Shown one piece after another: positions 15,550 to 24,237 of a stretch of DNA of 27,878 bases. The translations under genes and the position numbers were made by a program. Under the pieces are notes generated by a model. It had not been told where the DNA came from. It saw only the letters and a program-made list of their open reading frames with translations, and did no database searches. The first letter of the stretch is position 1. The number at the start of each line of letters is the position of its first letter. Origin of the DNA: an uncultured Clostridia bacterium (GTDB lineage Bacteria > Bacillota > Clostridia > Oscillospirales > Butyricicoccaceae); NCBI GenBank assembly GCA_910589115.1, contig CAJUSB010000036.1, forward strand, positions 1 to 27,878, written 5' to 3'.

Positions 15550-15761
15550 TCCCCCGTCCCGCCCGCAGGCGAGATAGAGATGCAACGCATCTCGGGGTCT
15601 GGGGTCACAGACCCCAGCGGGAGTCCAGAGGGCAGAGCCCTTTGGTGCTGTCCGCATAGGACGCCTCCCCGGCGAGGGGTGCCCGCCGCATAGGCGGCCT
15701 CCCCGGCGAGGGGCGGGAGTCCAGAGGGCAGAGCCCTCTGGTGCCGTCCGCAGAGGACATC
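15550..15761 (+). repeat. Mosaic hairpin repeat R5 (longest copy)
   Basis: Chain of hairpins: GAGATGC/GCATCTC (15577-15593), TGGGGTC/GACCCCA (15600-15616), CCAGAGGGC/GCCCTTTGG (15625-15645), a CCTCCCCGGCGAGG module twice, and CCAGAGGGC/GCCCTCTGG (15721-15741). The unit is partly duplicated in tandem. It ends in GAGGACATC, the same end as R1 and R6, only 9 bases before the nadE ribosome site. Confidence 0.85.
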
Positions 15762-15782
15762 CGTCAATTTGGAGGAATGTAT

Positions 15783-17690
15783 ATGAAACATGGTTGGATT
15801 AAAGTGACCGCCGCAACCCCGTCTTTGCGTGTGGCCGATCCCGAATATAATGCAGCCGAAATCGTCGCAATGGCTCGCTGCGCAGCCGCCGAAGGAAGCG
15901 CCCTCTGCGTCTTCCCCGAACTCTCCCTGACCGCATATACCTGCGGAGACCTGTTTTTGCAGCAAACCCTGCTGGACGGCGCACTCACCGCACTCGAAAC
16001 CGTCCGCGACGGCACCGCCGCACTCGATATGCTTACCGTCGTCGGACTCCCAGTCCGCGATGGCTCCGCCCTCTTTAACTGCGCCGCCGTCCTCTGCCGC
16101 GGTAAACTGCTCGGTTTGGTCCCAAAACAGTATATCCCTAATTACGCTGAGTTTTATGAGGCCCGGCATTTTACTTCCGGTATAGGGCAAGCCACCCGCA
16201 TGATCCGCCTGCTCGGCCAGGAAGTCCTCTTTGGCACCGATCTGCTGTTCGCCTGCCGCCAACTTCCCAGCTTCGTGCTAGGCCTGGAAATCTGCGAGGA
16301 CCTGTGGACCGCAAACCCACCCTCCGGACGGCTCGCCGAATGCGGCGCAACCGTAATCGCCAATCTCTCCGCCTCCGATGAACTCATCGGCAAGGCCGGT
16401 TATCGCCGCGAATTGGTCAAAGGCCAGTCCGGCCGCCTGCTGTGCGGCTACCTTTACGCCGATGCCGGTTTCGGAGAATCTACCCAGGACCTTGTCTTTG
16501 CAGGCCACAACCTAATCGCCGAGAACGGTTCCCTTTTGGCAGAATCTGACCGCTTTGAAAACGGCATGATCTCCTCCGAATTCGACCTCGAACGCCTGCT
16601 CCACGACCGCCGGAGAAGCAACACCTTCGGCATGGACAGCACCGAAATGGTTACCGTCCCCTTCGACCTCACCCTGCACGATACCGCATTAACCCGCTGG
16701 GTCCCCCGCACCCCGTTTGTCCCAGAAGGCGACAGCCAGCTGTCCGGCCGCTGTGAAGAAATCATGAACCTTCAAGCCACCGGCCTTGCCTCCCGCCTGC
16801 GCCATACCCACGCAAAAACCGCAGTCATCGGCCTGTCCGGCGGGCTGGACTCGACCCTCGCCCTCATCGTGACCGTGCACGCGTTCGACCGTCTGGGGCT
16901 CGACCGGAAAGGCATCCTTGCCGTAACCATGCCCTGCTTCGGCACAACCGCCCGGACAAAATCAAATGCACTCCGCCTGGCCGAGGAATACGGCGCAAGT
17001 ATCCGCACCGTTGAAATAGGCGATGCCGTCAAGCAGCATTTCGCAGATATCGGGCAGTCCATGGAGCAGCAGGACGTAACCTTTGAAAATGCGCAGGCAA
17101 GAATGCGTACCCTGGTGCTGATGGATCTCGCCAACCAATGCGGCGGCATGGTCATCGGTACAGGCGATTTGTCTGAGCTGGCCCTTGGCTGGGCAACCTA
17201 CAACGGCGACCATATGAGCATGTACGGCGTGAATGCCTCAATCCCCAAAACCCTGGTGCGCTATCTCACCGCCTTTGAAATGGACCGGTCAGGCGAGCGC
17301 CTTGCCGCAATCCTGCGCGATATTCTGGATACGCCGGTTTCCCCGGAACTCCTGCCGCCAAAGGACGGCGAAATTTCGCAGAAAACCGAGGAATTGGTCG
17401 GCCCCTACGAACTGCACGATTTTTACCTGTATTATATGCTTCGCTTCGGGTTCCGTCCGGAAAAACTTTACCGTCTGGCAAAACACGCATGGGGGGATAC
17501 CTACAGCGATGACACAATTAAAAAATGGCTCGTAATTTTCCTGCGCCGTTTCTTCAGCCAGCAGTTTAAGCGCTCCTGCCTGCCGGACGGCCCCAAAGTA
17601 GGCACCGTTGCACTTTCCCCGCGTGGGGACTGGCGGATGCCGTCAGATGCTTCCCCCACCCTCTGGCTCCGTGAGGCAGAAGCACTCTAA
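15783..17690 (+). CDS. nadE: Glutamine-dependent NAD+ synthetase
   Basis: Makes NAD+ from deamido-NAD+ using ATP, with ammonia released from glutamine. The 635 residues hold an N-terminal nitrilase-type glutaminase domain with triad Glu46 (FPELSLT), Lys115 (VPKQYIPN) and Cys171 (LEICEDLW), then an ATP-pyrophosphatase synthetase domain with the P-loop SGGLDS (352-357) and the late motif GTGDLSELALGWATYNGDHM. Of two ATGs at 15777 and 15783, the second is 7 bases from GGAGG and is preferred. A strong terminator follows. No other NAD-pathway genes are nearby. Confidence 0.97.
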   Translation: MKHGWIKVTAATPSLRVADPEYNAAEIVAMARCAAAEGSALCVFPELSLTAYTCGDLFLQQTLLDGALTALETVRDGTAALDMLTVVGLPVRDGSALFNCAAVLCRGKLLGLVPKQYIPNYAEFYEARHFTSGIGQATRMIRLLGQEVLFGTDLLFACRQLPSFVLGLEICEDLWTANPPSGRLAECGATVIANLSASDELIGKAGYRRELVKGQSGRLLCGYLYADAGFGESTQDLVFAGHNLIAENGSLLAESDRFENGMISSEFDLERLLHDRRRSNTFGMDSTEMVTVPFDLTLHDTALTRWVPRTPFVPEGDSQLSGRCEEIMNLQATGLASRLRHTHAKTAVIGLSGGLDSTLALIVTVHAFDRLGLDRKGILAVTMPCFGTTARTKSNALRLAEEYGASIRTVEIGDAVKQHFADIGQSMEQQDVTFENAQARMRTLVLMDLANQCGGMVIGTGDLSELALGWATYNGDHMSMYGVNASIPKTLVRYLTAFEMDRSGERLAAILRDILDTPVSPELLPPKDGEISQKTEELVGPYELHDFYLYYMLRFGFRPEKLYRLAKHAWGDTYSDDTIKKWLVIFLRRFFSQQFKRSCLPDGPKVGTVALSPRGDWRMPSDASPTLWLREAEAL

Positions 17691-17700
17691 GCCTTGTTTG

Positions 17701-17736
17701 AAAATGGTATTCCGCCGCTTGTCGGAATACCATTTT
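17701..17736 (+). terminator. Terminator after nadE
   Basis: 14-bp perfect stem AAAATGGTATTCCG/CGGAATACCATTTT with an 8-base loop, 10 bases past the nadE stop. T-rich sequence follows. Confidence 0.8.
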
Positions 17737-17911
17737 ATGCTGTTTTATTCTGTTTTACGTTGTTTTGCCCGCAAACCCTTATCCCTTCCGCGCGCATAAC
17801 CCCGTAAAAACAACAGGCCAGTATCCGCCGCCCTCTCAATTTTGTATCCGAAAAGAGAGGACGGGCGCCCGCCGCGCCTGATATGATGAACCTATAAGGA
17901 GCTGATACAAT

Positions 17912-18772
17912 ATGGAATGGATCGACCGGCTGAATGCTTCTATCCGTTATCTGGAAGATCATTTGACGCAGGAAATTGATTATAGCAGCGCAGCGCAGAT
18001 TGCCTGCTGTTCCGTCTGCCATTACCAACGAATGTTTGCTTATCTGGCAGGGATCCCGCTGTCGGAGTATCTACGCCGCAGGCGGATGTCCCTGGCTGCT
18101 GTAGACCTGCTTGCAAAAGAAAAAGTGGTTGACGTTGCCCTGAAATATGGATACGCCTCCCCAACTGCCTTTAACCGCACCTTTCAGCGGGTGCATGGCG
18201 TGACCCCGTCAGCCGTGCAGCAAGGCACAGCCGCAGTAAAAGCCTATCCGCCAATCAGCTTTGCAATCACAGTGCAAGGAGTGACCGAAATGGAATACCG
18301 GATTGAAAAACGCGAAGCCTTCCGCGTCGTCGGCGTGAGCGCACCGATGGAGGCAGAAATCGAAAAAAACTTTGAAATCGTCCCCAGCCTCTGGGCGCAG
18401 GCCTCCACGGACGGCACGCTGCCGCAGCTGGCCGGCATGATGGACAGCGACCCCAAAGGCATTTTAGGCATCTGCGCCTGCTATGAAGAAGAGAATTGGC
18501 GGTATTGGATTGCAGCAGCAAGCACCCAGGCTGCGCCAGCGCAGATGCAGCAGTTGGAAATCCCGGCGTTTACATGGGCCGTCTTCCCGGGGTCCGGGCC
18601 GTGCCCGGAAAGCATCCAGACACTGGAACAGCGTATTGTCCGGGAATGGCTGCCGACCTCCGGGTATGAATATGCAGACGGTCCAGATATAGAGGTTTAT
18701 CTCACCCCAAATCTTGCAGATGCAAGGTTTGAAGTATGGATTCCGGTTAAGAAAAGCAGCAGCACGGGCTGA
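17912..18772 (+). CDS. AraC-family regulator with GyrI-like effector domain
   Basis: 286 residues. The AraC-type double helix-turn-helix is N-terminal (about 8-108), with the second-helix signature VALKYGYASPTAFNRTFQRVHGVTPSA. A GyrI-like small-molecule-binding domain (about 129-283) opens with YRIEKREAFRVVGVSA. Such proteins (Rob/BmrR-like architecture) sense amphipathic compounds or drugs and activate efflux or stress genes. No target lies beside it. The ribosome site TAAGGAG fits the ATG. A weak -10 (TATGAT, 17882-17887) without a clear -35 precedes it, as for activator-dependent promoters. CTCTC/GAGAG repeats near 17833-17859 could be an operator. Confidence 0.92.
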   Translation: MEWIDRLNASIRYLEDHLTQEIDYSSAAQIACCSVCHYQRMFAYLAGIPLSEYLRRRRMSLAAVDLLAKEKVVDVALKYGYASPTAFNRTFQRVHGVTPSAVQQGTAAVKAYPPISFAITVQGVTEMEYRIEKREAFRVVGVSAPMEAEIEKNFEIVPSLWAQASTDGTLPQLAGMMDSDPKGILGICACYEEENWRYWIAAASTQAAPAQMQQLEIPAFTWAVFPGSGPCPESIQTLEQRIVREWLPTSGYEYADGPDIEVYLTPNLADARFEVWIPVKKSSSTG

Positions 18773-18804
18773 CCCGCTCGCTCCATAAGCTGCCGCTGCA
18801 AAAA

Positions 18805-18847
18805 GGGCTGCCTCAAAATGATTTGTAAAATCATTTTAGGGCAGCCC
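18805..18847. terminator. Bidirectional terminator
   Basis: Long imperfect stem: GGGCTGCC (18805-18812) with GGCAGCCC (18840-18847), and inner AAAATGATTT with AAATCATTTT (18815-18837). T-rich on the plus side (CTTTCTCTGTTTT) and TTTTT on the minus side. It separates the convergent AraC and GntR genes. Confidence 0.85.
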
Positions 18848-18883
18848 CTTTCTCTGTTTTGGGCAGAGGCGGGACGGGCGGAA

Positions 18884-19585
18884 TCATTCCGTCCGATCCT
18901 TCCGCAACACAAAATAATCGGGATATTCTTTCATCAGGCTGGATAAATCGGTCTGATAATGCGTCAGATGACGGGTCACCAGCATTTCAGCCATTTCAGC
19001 ATCATGGCGCGTTATGGCATAAAGGATGTCCTCATGATCCTTCAATGTATTCTCACTCTTATCGGCAATGTACCCAATCGCCAGCCTGCGAAGCCGGTCA
19101 AAATGAATCATTTGTGTTTTCAGATTGTTATAAACCCAGGCCTTGTCTACCGAAACAAAAATCAGCCGGTGGAATTCATTGTCAAGCGCAAGCGTCTGGT
19201 CGTAATTGCCGGTCTGATCCGCCCTGCGGTATTCCTCCAGATTATTTTTCAGCGCCTCCAGATCACTTTCCGCGATCCCCTCACAGGCCAGCTTTGCAAC
19301 CGCAATCTCCAGCACAAGGCGCATAAAGCGGGATTCCTGCACAATGCGGTCATCAATTTTTGCAATATAGCTGCCGCGCTGCGGCAGGATGTTTACCAAC
19401 CCGATCCGGCTCAGCTCATTCAGTGCCTCACGGATCGGCATACGGGATACCGAAAGCGCATCCACGAGCTTATTGGAGCTGACCTCGCTGCCCGGGGCAA
19501 GCTCTAAATTGATAATATTATGCAAAAGCACACGGTACGCATAATCGTATGCGCTTTCCTTTGGCAGCCATTCCAGAATCGTCAT
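18884..19585 (-). CDS. GntR-family regulator (FadR/FCD subfamily)
   Basis: 233 residues: winged helix-turn-helix (about 10-77) with LVDALSVSRMPIREALNELSRIGLV, then an all-helical FCD ligand domain (85-215) with likely metal ligands in DNEFHRLI and the later HEDIL and RHL. FCD regulators commonly sense sugar acids (UxuR, ExuR, GntR types). It lies 195 bp after the dehydrogenase gene on the same strand and probably controls it and the divergent dctPQM-uxuA operon. Its own upstream region has TATGCT (19625-19630) and a weaker copy of the operator (19606-19620), hinting at autoregulation. Confidence 0.93.
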   Translation of the reverse strand: MTILEWLPKESAYDYAYRVLLHNIINLELAPGSEVSSNKLVDALSVSRMPIREALNELSRIGLVNILPQRGSYIAKIDDRIVQESRFMRLVLEIAVAKLACEGIAESDLEALKNNLEEYRRADQTGNYDQTLALDNEFHRLIFVSVDKAWVYNNLKTQMIHFDRLRRLAIGYIADKSENTLKDHEDILYAITRHDAEMAEMLVTRHLTHYQTDLSSLMKEYPDYFVLRKDRTE

Positions 19586-19780
19586 GATACCCAGTCCTCA
19601 TTCTTTATCAGATACTTCCCTACTAGCATACCACGGATTGCAGGAAGATTCCAGCATAAATTTTGCATCAGCCCCGTTTATCAGCCGCAAAGTATGGGTT
19701 TTCGGAGACATTTCCGCGGTGCTGCGCCCGTTTTCCGGAATCAGAACCAGCTGCCGGACGGACATCCCCGCCGGGGCCGG

Positions 19781-20806
19781 TCAGTTTCCGTCAAAGGTGA
19801 GCACGATCTTGCGGATAGACGGGTCACGGCTGTCAATGAAGTCAAACGCCTCCTGTGCGCGTTCAAGCGGGAAGGTATGGGAGACCGAACCCGTCAGGTC
19901 GAGCGTCCCGTCTTTCAGCATTTCGATGGCACAGCCGAACATCTTATTTTGCAGCCGCGAACCGCGCACGTCAAGCTCCTTAGATGTAATCAGGAACTGG
20001 TTGACTTCCACCGGCGCTGTCGAAAAGCCCATTGTAATGACACGCCCTGCATTGCCGGTTGCCTCCAACAGCAGCATCAGCGAATTACTGACACATGCAG
20101 CGTCAATGGATACCGTCGGCCCGCGGCCGTGCGTATATTCGCGGACCTTTTGCAGGAAATCCTCGGTTTTGGTATTGATGGTATATTCCGCCCCGGCGGC
20201 CTTTGCGGCCTCCAGCTTGTCGTCCATAATATCTGCAACGATGATATGGTCACACAGCGTGCGGGCAATGCGCAGGATCGAAGTGCCCAGCGCGCCGGCC
20301 CCATAGAGAAGGAGCATATCGTTTTTTTCCAGCTCGGCACGTGTGCAGGACTGGATTGCAATGGTTGTCGGTTCGATCATGACAGCATCCTGGTCGGAAA
20401 TGCTGTCGGGCAGCAGGTAACAGTCTGCGGCAGGTACGGCAATGAATTCCCGATAGCCGCCGTCAATATGAACGCCGCGTACCTTCAGATGATCGCAGAC
20501 GTTGCCGCGCCCTCTGCTGCAAGGATAGCAGTTCCCGCAGCTGGTGACCTGATTGACAATGACGCGGTCGCCGCGCTTCAGGCCCTCTGCACCCTCGCCG
20601 GTTTCCTCCACGACGCCGACCATTTCATGGCCGATGATGCGGGGATAAGTCGCAGCGGCATTGGTGCCGTGATAGATTCCAACGTCAGAGCCGCAGATAC
20701 CGGCTGCCGTCATACGGATCAGCACGTTATTTACTTTATCAATGGTGGGTTTTTCTACGTCGATTACTTTCAGCTGCCCGGGGGATACGATCTGTACTGC
20801 TTTCAT
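19781..20806 (-). CDS. Zinc-dependent alcohol dehydrogenase, sugar-acid type (RspB/LgoD-like)
   Basis: 341-residue medium-chain dehydrogenase. Catalytic zinc ligands Cys38, His60 and Glu61 and structural zinc cysteines 90, 93, 96 and 104 are all present. The Rossmann motif GAGALG followed by an acidic VADI favours NAD. Relatives include RspB, L-galactonate 5-dehydrogenase and L-idonate/L-gulonate 5-dehydrogenases. Beside mannonate dehydratase and a TRAP carrier, it most likely oxidises L-gulonate to fructuronate or interconverts fructuronate and mannonate. The start has AAAGGAG and a consensus promoter (20916-20944). No classical UxuB is in the window. Confidence 0.9.
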   Translation of the reverse strand: MKAVQIVSPGQLKVIDVEKPTIDKVNNVLIRMTAAGICGSDVGIYHGTNAAATYPRIIGHEMVGVVEETGEGAEGLKRGDRVIVNQVTSCGNCYPCSRGRGNVCDHLKVRGVHIDGGYREFIAVPAADCYLLPDSISDQDAVMIEPTTIAIQSCTRAELEKNDMLLLYGAGALGTSILRIARTLCDHIIVADIMDDKLEAAKAAGAEYTINTKTEDFLQKVREYTHGRGPTVSIDAACVSNSLMLLLEATGNAGRVITMGFSTAPVEVNQFLITSKELDVRGSRLQNKMFGCAIEMLKDGTLDLTGSVSHTFPLERAQEAFDFIDSRDPSIRKIVLTFDGN

Positions 20807-20900
20807 GATGTTTCTCCTTTATGTTGTGGTGTGTCATAATTGATTGATGTTCGGGCGGCTCCTGGTGTAGGGGGTGGAGCCTTGCAAACCACAGGCATGC

Positions 20901-20944
20901 AACTTGGATACTTGTATCATAGTACACTACGCCGAAAATGTCAA
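20901..20944 (-). promoter_or_regulatory. Dehydrogenase promoter with operator A
   Basis: On the minus strand TTGACA (20939-20944), 17 bases, TATGAT (20916-20921). Directly after the -10 box comes ACAAGTATCCAAGTT (20901-20915), which matches operator B at 12 of 15 bases and the same offset. Likely GntR target. Confidence 0.75.
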
Positions 20945-21018
20945 TATCCAAAAGATCATAAAATCATTTTTTGTCGAAGTGTCCAAAACAGACTGGAAAT
21001 CATTGTTAAATACGCCAG

Positions 21019-21062
21019 TTGCAATCGATTCAAAAACATGGTAACATCCAAGTATACCAGTT
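21019..21062 (+). promoter_or_regulatory. dctPQM-uxuA promoter with operator B
   Basis: TTGCAA (21019-21024), 17 bases, TAACAT (21042-21047), then CCAAGTATACCAGTT (21048-21062) immediately downstream. GTATAC at its centre is the core of many FCD-type GntR sites such as the UxuR site. Confidence 0.7.
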
Positions 21063-21147
21063 AGCGGGGGCGGAAGTCGGGTGTAGGGCCACAGGCAGTG
21101 CCGCATGGGAATCCTAATATTTACAGCAGAACGGAGGAAATAACAAT

Positions 21148-22164
21148 ATGAAACGCAAAAAATTCGGCAGGCGGGGGCTGGCACTCCTTCTTGCCTGTAC
21201 CGCAGCCGTGGGACTGCTGAGCGGCTGTTCCGCCCAGTCCGGCGGCGGCAAGCTGGTCAAGGTCGCAATCTGTGTATCTGGCACGACCCCGGCCGCTACC
21301 GCCCTGCACGAGGTTTTCAAGCCGATGGTGGAGGAGCAGACAGACGGGCGCTATTCGATCCAGCTGTATGAATCGGGTGTGCTCGGCAGTGAGAAGGTTG
21401 TTTATGACTACACGCGCAGCGGCATCGTGGAAATGTGCGTCGTCGGCACCTCTATGTGGTCAGAAACGCCGGTCATGGCGATCCCGGACTTCCCCTTTGT
21501 ATTCCGTGATGTGGAGCACGCCCGGCGCTGTTATCAGGGCGAGCTGGGCGACTATATTACAGAGGGCATTGAGGCCGAACAGCCGGTGCAGCTGCTCAGC
21601 TGGCTGCCGAACGGCGCACGTGCTTTCAGCTCCAACAAACCGCTTGCGGGGCTGGGCGATTTCGCCGGTCAAAAGCTGCGTATGCCGAGTAACCCGATCC
21701 ACGTGCGCCTGGCCGAAAGCCTAGGGGCAAACGTTGTAATTATGGATTTGGGCGAAGTCTTTACCGCGCTGGAACAGGGCGTAGTTGACGGGCAGGATAA
21801 CCCGCTGTCTACTGTCCGCAGTGAGGGCTGGTTTGAGGTACAGGATTATATTTATGATACCAACCATATCATAGCCTCGCTGGAGGTATTCGCAGGGCAG
21901 GAATTCTGGGACAGCATGGACGAGGCTGACCGTGCGATTTTCGAGCAGGCTGCGCGTGAGACCTCAGATTATGCATGGGATCTGTATATTGACCAGCTGG
22001 AAGCGGACAAGCAGTTCATGACAGAGGAAGGGCTGACTGTGACCGAGCTGACCGCAGAAGACCAGGCGGCCATGATAGAGGCTATCCAGCCGGTATATGA
22101 TTATCTGGACAGCCAGTACGAATGGGCGCCGGCCGTCCGCGAGATGATTGCCGGGATCGAATAA
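21148..22164 (+). CDS. dctP: TRAP transporter substrate-binding lipoprotein DctP
   Basis: 338 residues with a lipoprotein signal; lipobox LLSGC gives lipid-bearing Cys27. The DctP (SBP family 7) fold shows the hallmarks KLRMPSNPIHVRLAESLGAN, with the conserved Arg that pairs with the substrate carboxylate, and EVFTALEQGVVDGQDNPLST. It delivers an organic acid to DctQM. The uxuA neighbour suggests D-mannonate, L-gulonate or a hexuronate. Ribosome site GGAGG at 21133. First gene of the operon. Confidence 0.95.
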   Translation: MKRKKFGRRGLALLLACTAAVGLLSGCSAQSGGGKLVKVAICVSGTTPAATALHEVFKPMVEEQTDGRYSIQLYESGVLGSEKVVYDYTRSGIVEMCVVGTSMWSETPVMAIPDFPFVFRDVEHARRCYQGELGDYITEGIEAEQPVQLLSWLPNGARAFSSNKPLAGLGDFAGQKLRMPSNPIHVRLAESLGANVVIMDLGEVFTALEQGVVDGQDNPLSTVRSEGWFEVQDYIYDTNHIIASLEVFAGQEFWDSMDEADRAIFEQAARETSDYAWDLYIDQLEADKQFMTEEGLTVTELTAEDQAAMIEAIQPVYDYLDSQYEWAPAVREMIAGIE

Positions 22165-22174
22165 GGAGGGCGTT

Positions 22175-22738
22175 ATGAAACAATTTATGGACAAGCTGTT
22201 CCGTGGCATTGACTACTTTACCGGGATACTGACCGGGCTGATGGTTCTGTTTGTGTTCCTGAATGTGGCGCTGCGTATTTTCTTTAACTCCGGCCTGACC
22301 TGGTCAGAGGAGCTTTCGCGGTATTTATTTGTATTTGTTACTTATATTGGGGCAATCAGTGCGATGCGGGTCAATGGGCATATGGTGGTAGATATGCTGA
22401 TCTCCAAGGTGCCGCCACAGGCGCAGATGGCGCTGTATGTGCTGGCGCAGTCGCTGGTCGCGGTGCTGATGGGCATTCTGGTGCATGGGTCTTATAAGAT
22501 GGTGATTCAGAATACGGCGTCGCGCACGGCAGCGCTTGGCATATCCTATTCGCTTCTGTACAGTGCGGGGATCATAACCGGCGTTTCGATTGCAATTATT
22601 GCGGTAAGCAATATTGTGCACGCGGTCACGCATCCGTCCGAGATTTCTAAGATTGTTGCTTCGGGCACCTCTGATGAGGATGAGGCACAGTCAGATGCGG
22701 GAGGCAGCGGAGCAGATGAAGGAGGAAAACGAGCATGA
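22175..22738 (+). CDS. dctQ: TRAP transporter small permease DctQ
   Basis: 187 residues with four membrane helices (about 12-35, 48-66, 85-108 and 126-148) and the typical motif NVALRIFFNSGLTWSEELSRYLFVFVTYIGA. An acidic, Gly-rich cytoplasmic tail follows (about 160-187). The ATG at 22175 follows AAGGAGGG and is preferred to an in-frame TTG at 22148 inside dctP. Its stop overlaps the dctM start in ATGA, so the two are translationally coupled. Confidence 0.94.
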   Translation: MKQFMDKLFRGIDYFTGILTGLMVLFVFLNVALRIFFNSGLTWSEELSRYLFVFVTYIGAISAMRVNGHMVVDMLISKVPPQAQMALYVLAQSLVAVLMGILVHGSYKMVIQNTASRTAALGISYSLLYSAGIITGVSIAIIAVSNIVHAVTHPSEISKIVASGTSDEDEAQSDAGGSGADEGGKRA

Positions 22739-24018
22739 CTTTGGTAGTATTTCTGGTCGCGCTGGTCGGCGGGATTCTGGTCGGTCTGCCGATCTGCTTT
22801 GCGCTGATGTTCAGCGGCGTATGTATGATGCTGTTCCTGAACGGATTCAATTCGCAGATCCTTTCGCAGAATTTGTTTTCTGGTGCAGATTCCTTTTCGA
22901 TGATGGCGGTGCCGTTTTTTGTACTGACTGGTGAACTGATGAACCGGGGCGGCATCACTAAGCGTATTGTAAATTTTGCGAATGCGGTCGTGGGGCATGT
23001 CCGAGGCGGCTTAGGCTATGTTTCCATACTGGCGATCCTGTTGTTTGCGAGTATCATGGGTTCTGCGGTTGCATCAACAGCGGCGCTGGGGGCAATCCTG
23101 ATTCCGATGATGGTGCGGGCGGGCTACGACCGGGACCGGAGCACGGCGCTGGTTGCAGCGGGAAATATTCTTTCGCCGATCATGCCGCCGTCCGTGCCGA
23201 TGATTATTTTCGGGGTACAGGCGAGTGTTTCGGTGACCAAGTTATTTATGGGCGGCATTGCTCCGGCGGTTTACTTATCTGCGGCGCTGTGTGTTGTATG
23301 GTTTTTTGTAGCGAAGAAGGGCAACCTTCCGACTGCGCCCCGGCAGAGTGCGAAGGATGTCGGCAAGGCGATGATAGACGGTATTTGGGCGCTGCTGCTG
23401 CCGCTGCTGATTTTGGTGGGACTGCGCAGCGGGCAATTCACCGCGACGGAGGCGGGAGTAATCTGTGTTGCGTATGCATTGATTGTGGGCATTTTCATTT
23501 ACCGTGAGTTAAAGGTGACGATGCTGATGGACTGTCTGGTATCTGCTGCGAAGTCCTCATCGGTCATCATGTTTTTGGCGGCGGCAGCGATGGTGTCATC
23601 GTGGATGATGACGGTTGCGAACATTCCGGCGACGGTCACAGCGCTGTTAGCGCCGTTCCTGGGGAGCCAGGTGCTGTTGATGCTGGTAATCTGCCTGCTG
23701 GTGCTGCTGGTTGGCACGTCGATGGATGTAACGCCTACGATTATGATTTTGACGCCTGTGCTGCTGCCTGCGATTAAGACGGCGGGGATTGATCCTGCAT
23801 ATTTTGGTGTCGTATTTATTATTGTTACGGTAATGGGTCTGCTCACGCCGCCGGTTGGCACGGTATTGAATGTTGCGTGCGGGGCGGGGCGAATCAACAT
23901 GGAGCGCATTGTAAAGGCTATCTGGCCCTTCCTGATTGCGGAAGTCGCAATCATCCTCCTAATGGTTCTGTTCCCGCAGATAGTGATTGCCCCCATGAAC
24001 TTCTTCTCTGGCGGGTGA
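22735..24018 (+). CDS. dctM: TRAP transporter large permease DctM
   Basis: 427 residues, about 12 membrane helices, the usual DctM length. Typical motifs are PFFVLTGELMNRGGITKRIVNFA, GGLGYVSILA, GSAVASTAALGAILIPMM and ILSPIMPPSVPMIIFG near the middle, and ILTPVLLPAIKTAGIDPAYFGVVFII later. It carries the solute with Na+ or H+ together with DctQ, fed by DctP. The final bases of its stop codon coincide with the start of repeat R6. Confidence 0.96.
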   Translation: MTLVVFLVALVGGILVGLPICFALMFSGVCMMLFLNGFNSQILSQNLFSGADSFSMMAVPFFVLTGELMNRGGITKRIVNFANAVVGHVRGGLGYVSILAILLFASIMGSAVASTAALGAILIPMMVRAGYDRDRSTALVAAGNILSPIMPPSVPMIIFGVQASVSVTKLFMGGIAPAVYLSAALCVVWFFVAKKGNLPTAPRQSAKDVGKAMIDGIWALLLPLLILVGLRSGQFTATEAGVICVAYALIVGIFIYRELKVTMLMDCLVSAAKSSSVIMFLAAAAMVSSWMMTVANIPATVTALLAPFLGSQVLLMLVICLLVLLVGTSMDVTPTIMILTPVLLPAIKTAGIDPAYFGVVFIIVTVMGLLTPPVGTVLNVACGAGRINMERIVKAIWPFLIAEVAIILLMVLFPQIVIAPMNFFSGG

Positions 24019-24157
24019 TGTCCTCCGCAGACGGCGCCAAAGGGCTCTGCCCTCTGGACTCCCGCCCCTCGCCGGGGAGGCGTCCTCCGCGGACAGCGCC
24101 AGAGGGACTCGTCCCTCTGGACTCCCACTTATCGCCTGCGGGCGGGACGAGGGGACA
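24017..24157 (-). repeat. Mosaic hairpin repeat R6 (tandem dimer)
   Basis: Two head-to-tail units each begin GTCCTCCGC, continue with a CCAGAGGG-type hairpin and end in CTGGACTCCC. The first hairpin is AAAGGGC/GCCCTCT with loop TCT, the second CCAGAGGGAC/GTCCCTCTGG with loop TC as in R3. It overlaps the last bases of the dctM stop and lies between dctM and uxuA in the operon. Confidence 0.85.
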
Positions 24158-24237
24158 ATCATCCTGAGAACCCCACCAGCAAACAATCAACAAAGCATAA
24201 AAATGTATTTTAACAAACAGAAATGGAGGAAAACACA

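Noticed and set aside
15441..16262. 273-codon minus-strand frame across R5 and nadE
   Set aside because: Its sequence is repeated translation of the R modules plus antisense nadE. R repeats can easily yield false proteins.
17345..17370. Sequence in nadE resembling the H loop (GCCAAAGGACGGC)
   Set aside because: It encodes PPKDGE in a conserved part of NAD synthetase and has one A fewer than the H loop; coincidence is simplest.
19520..20839. 439-codon plus-strand frame opposite the dehydrogenase
   Set aside because: Antisense to a complete zinc dehydrogenase with all metal ligands; no start signal or recognisable domain.
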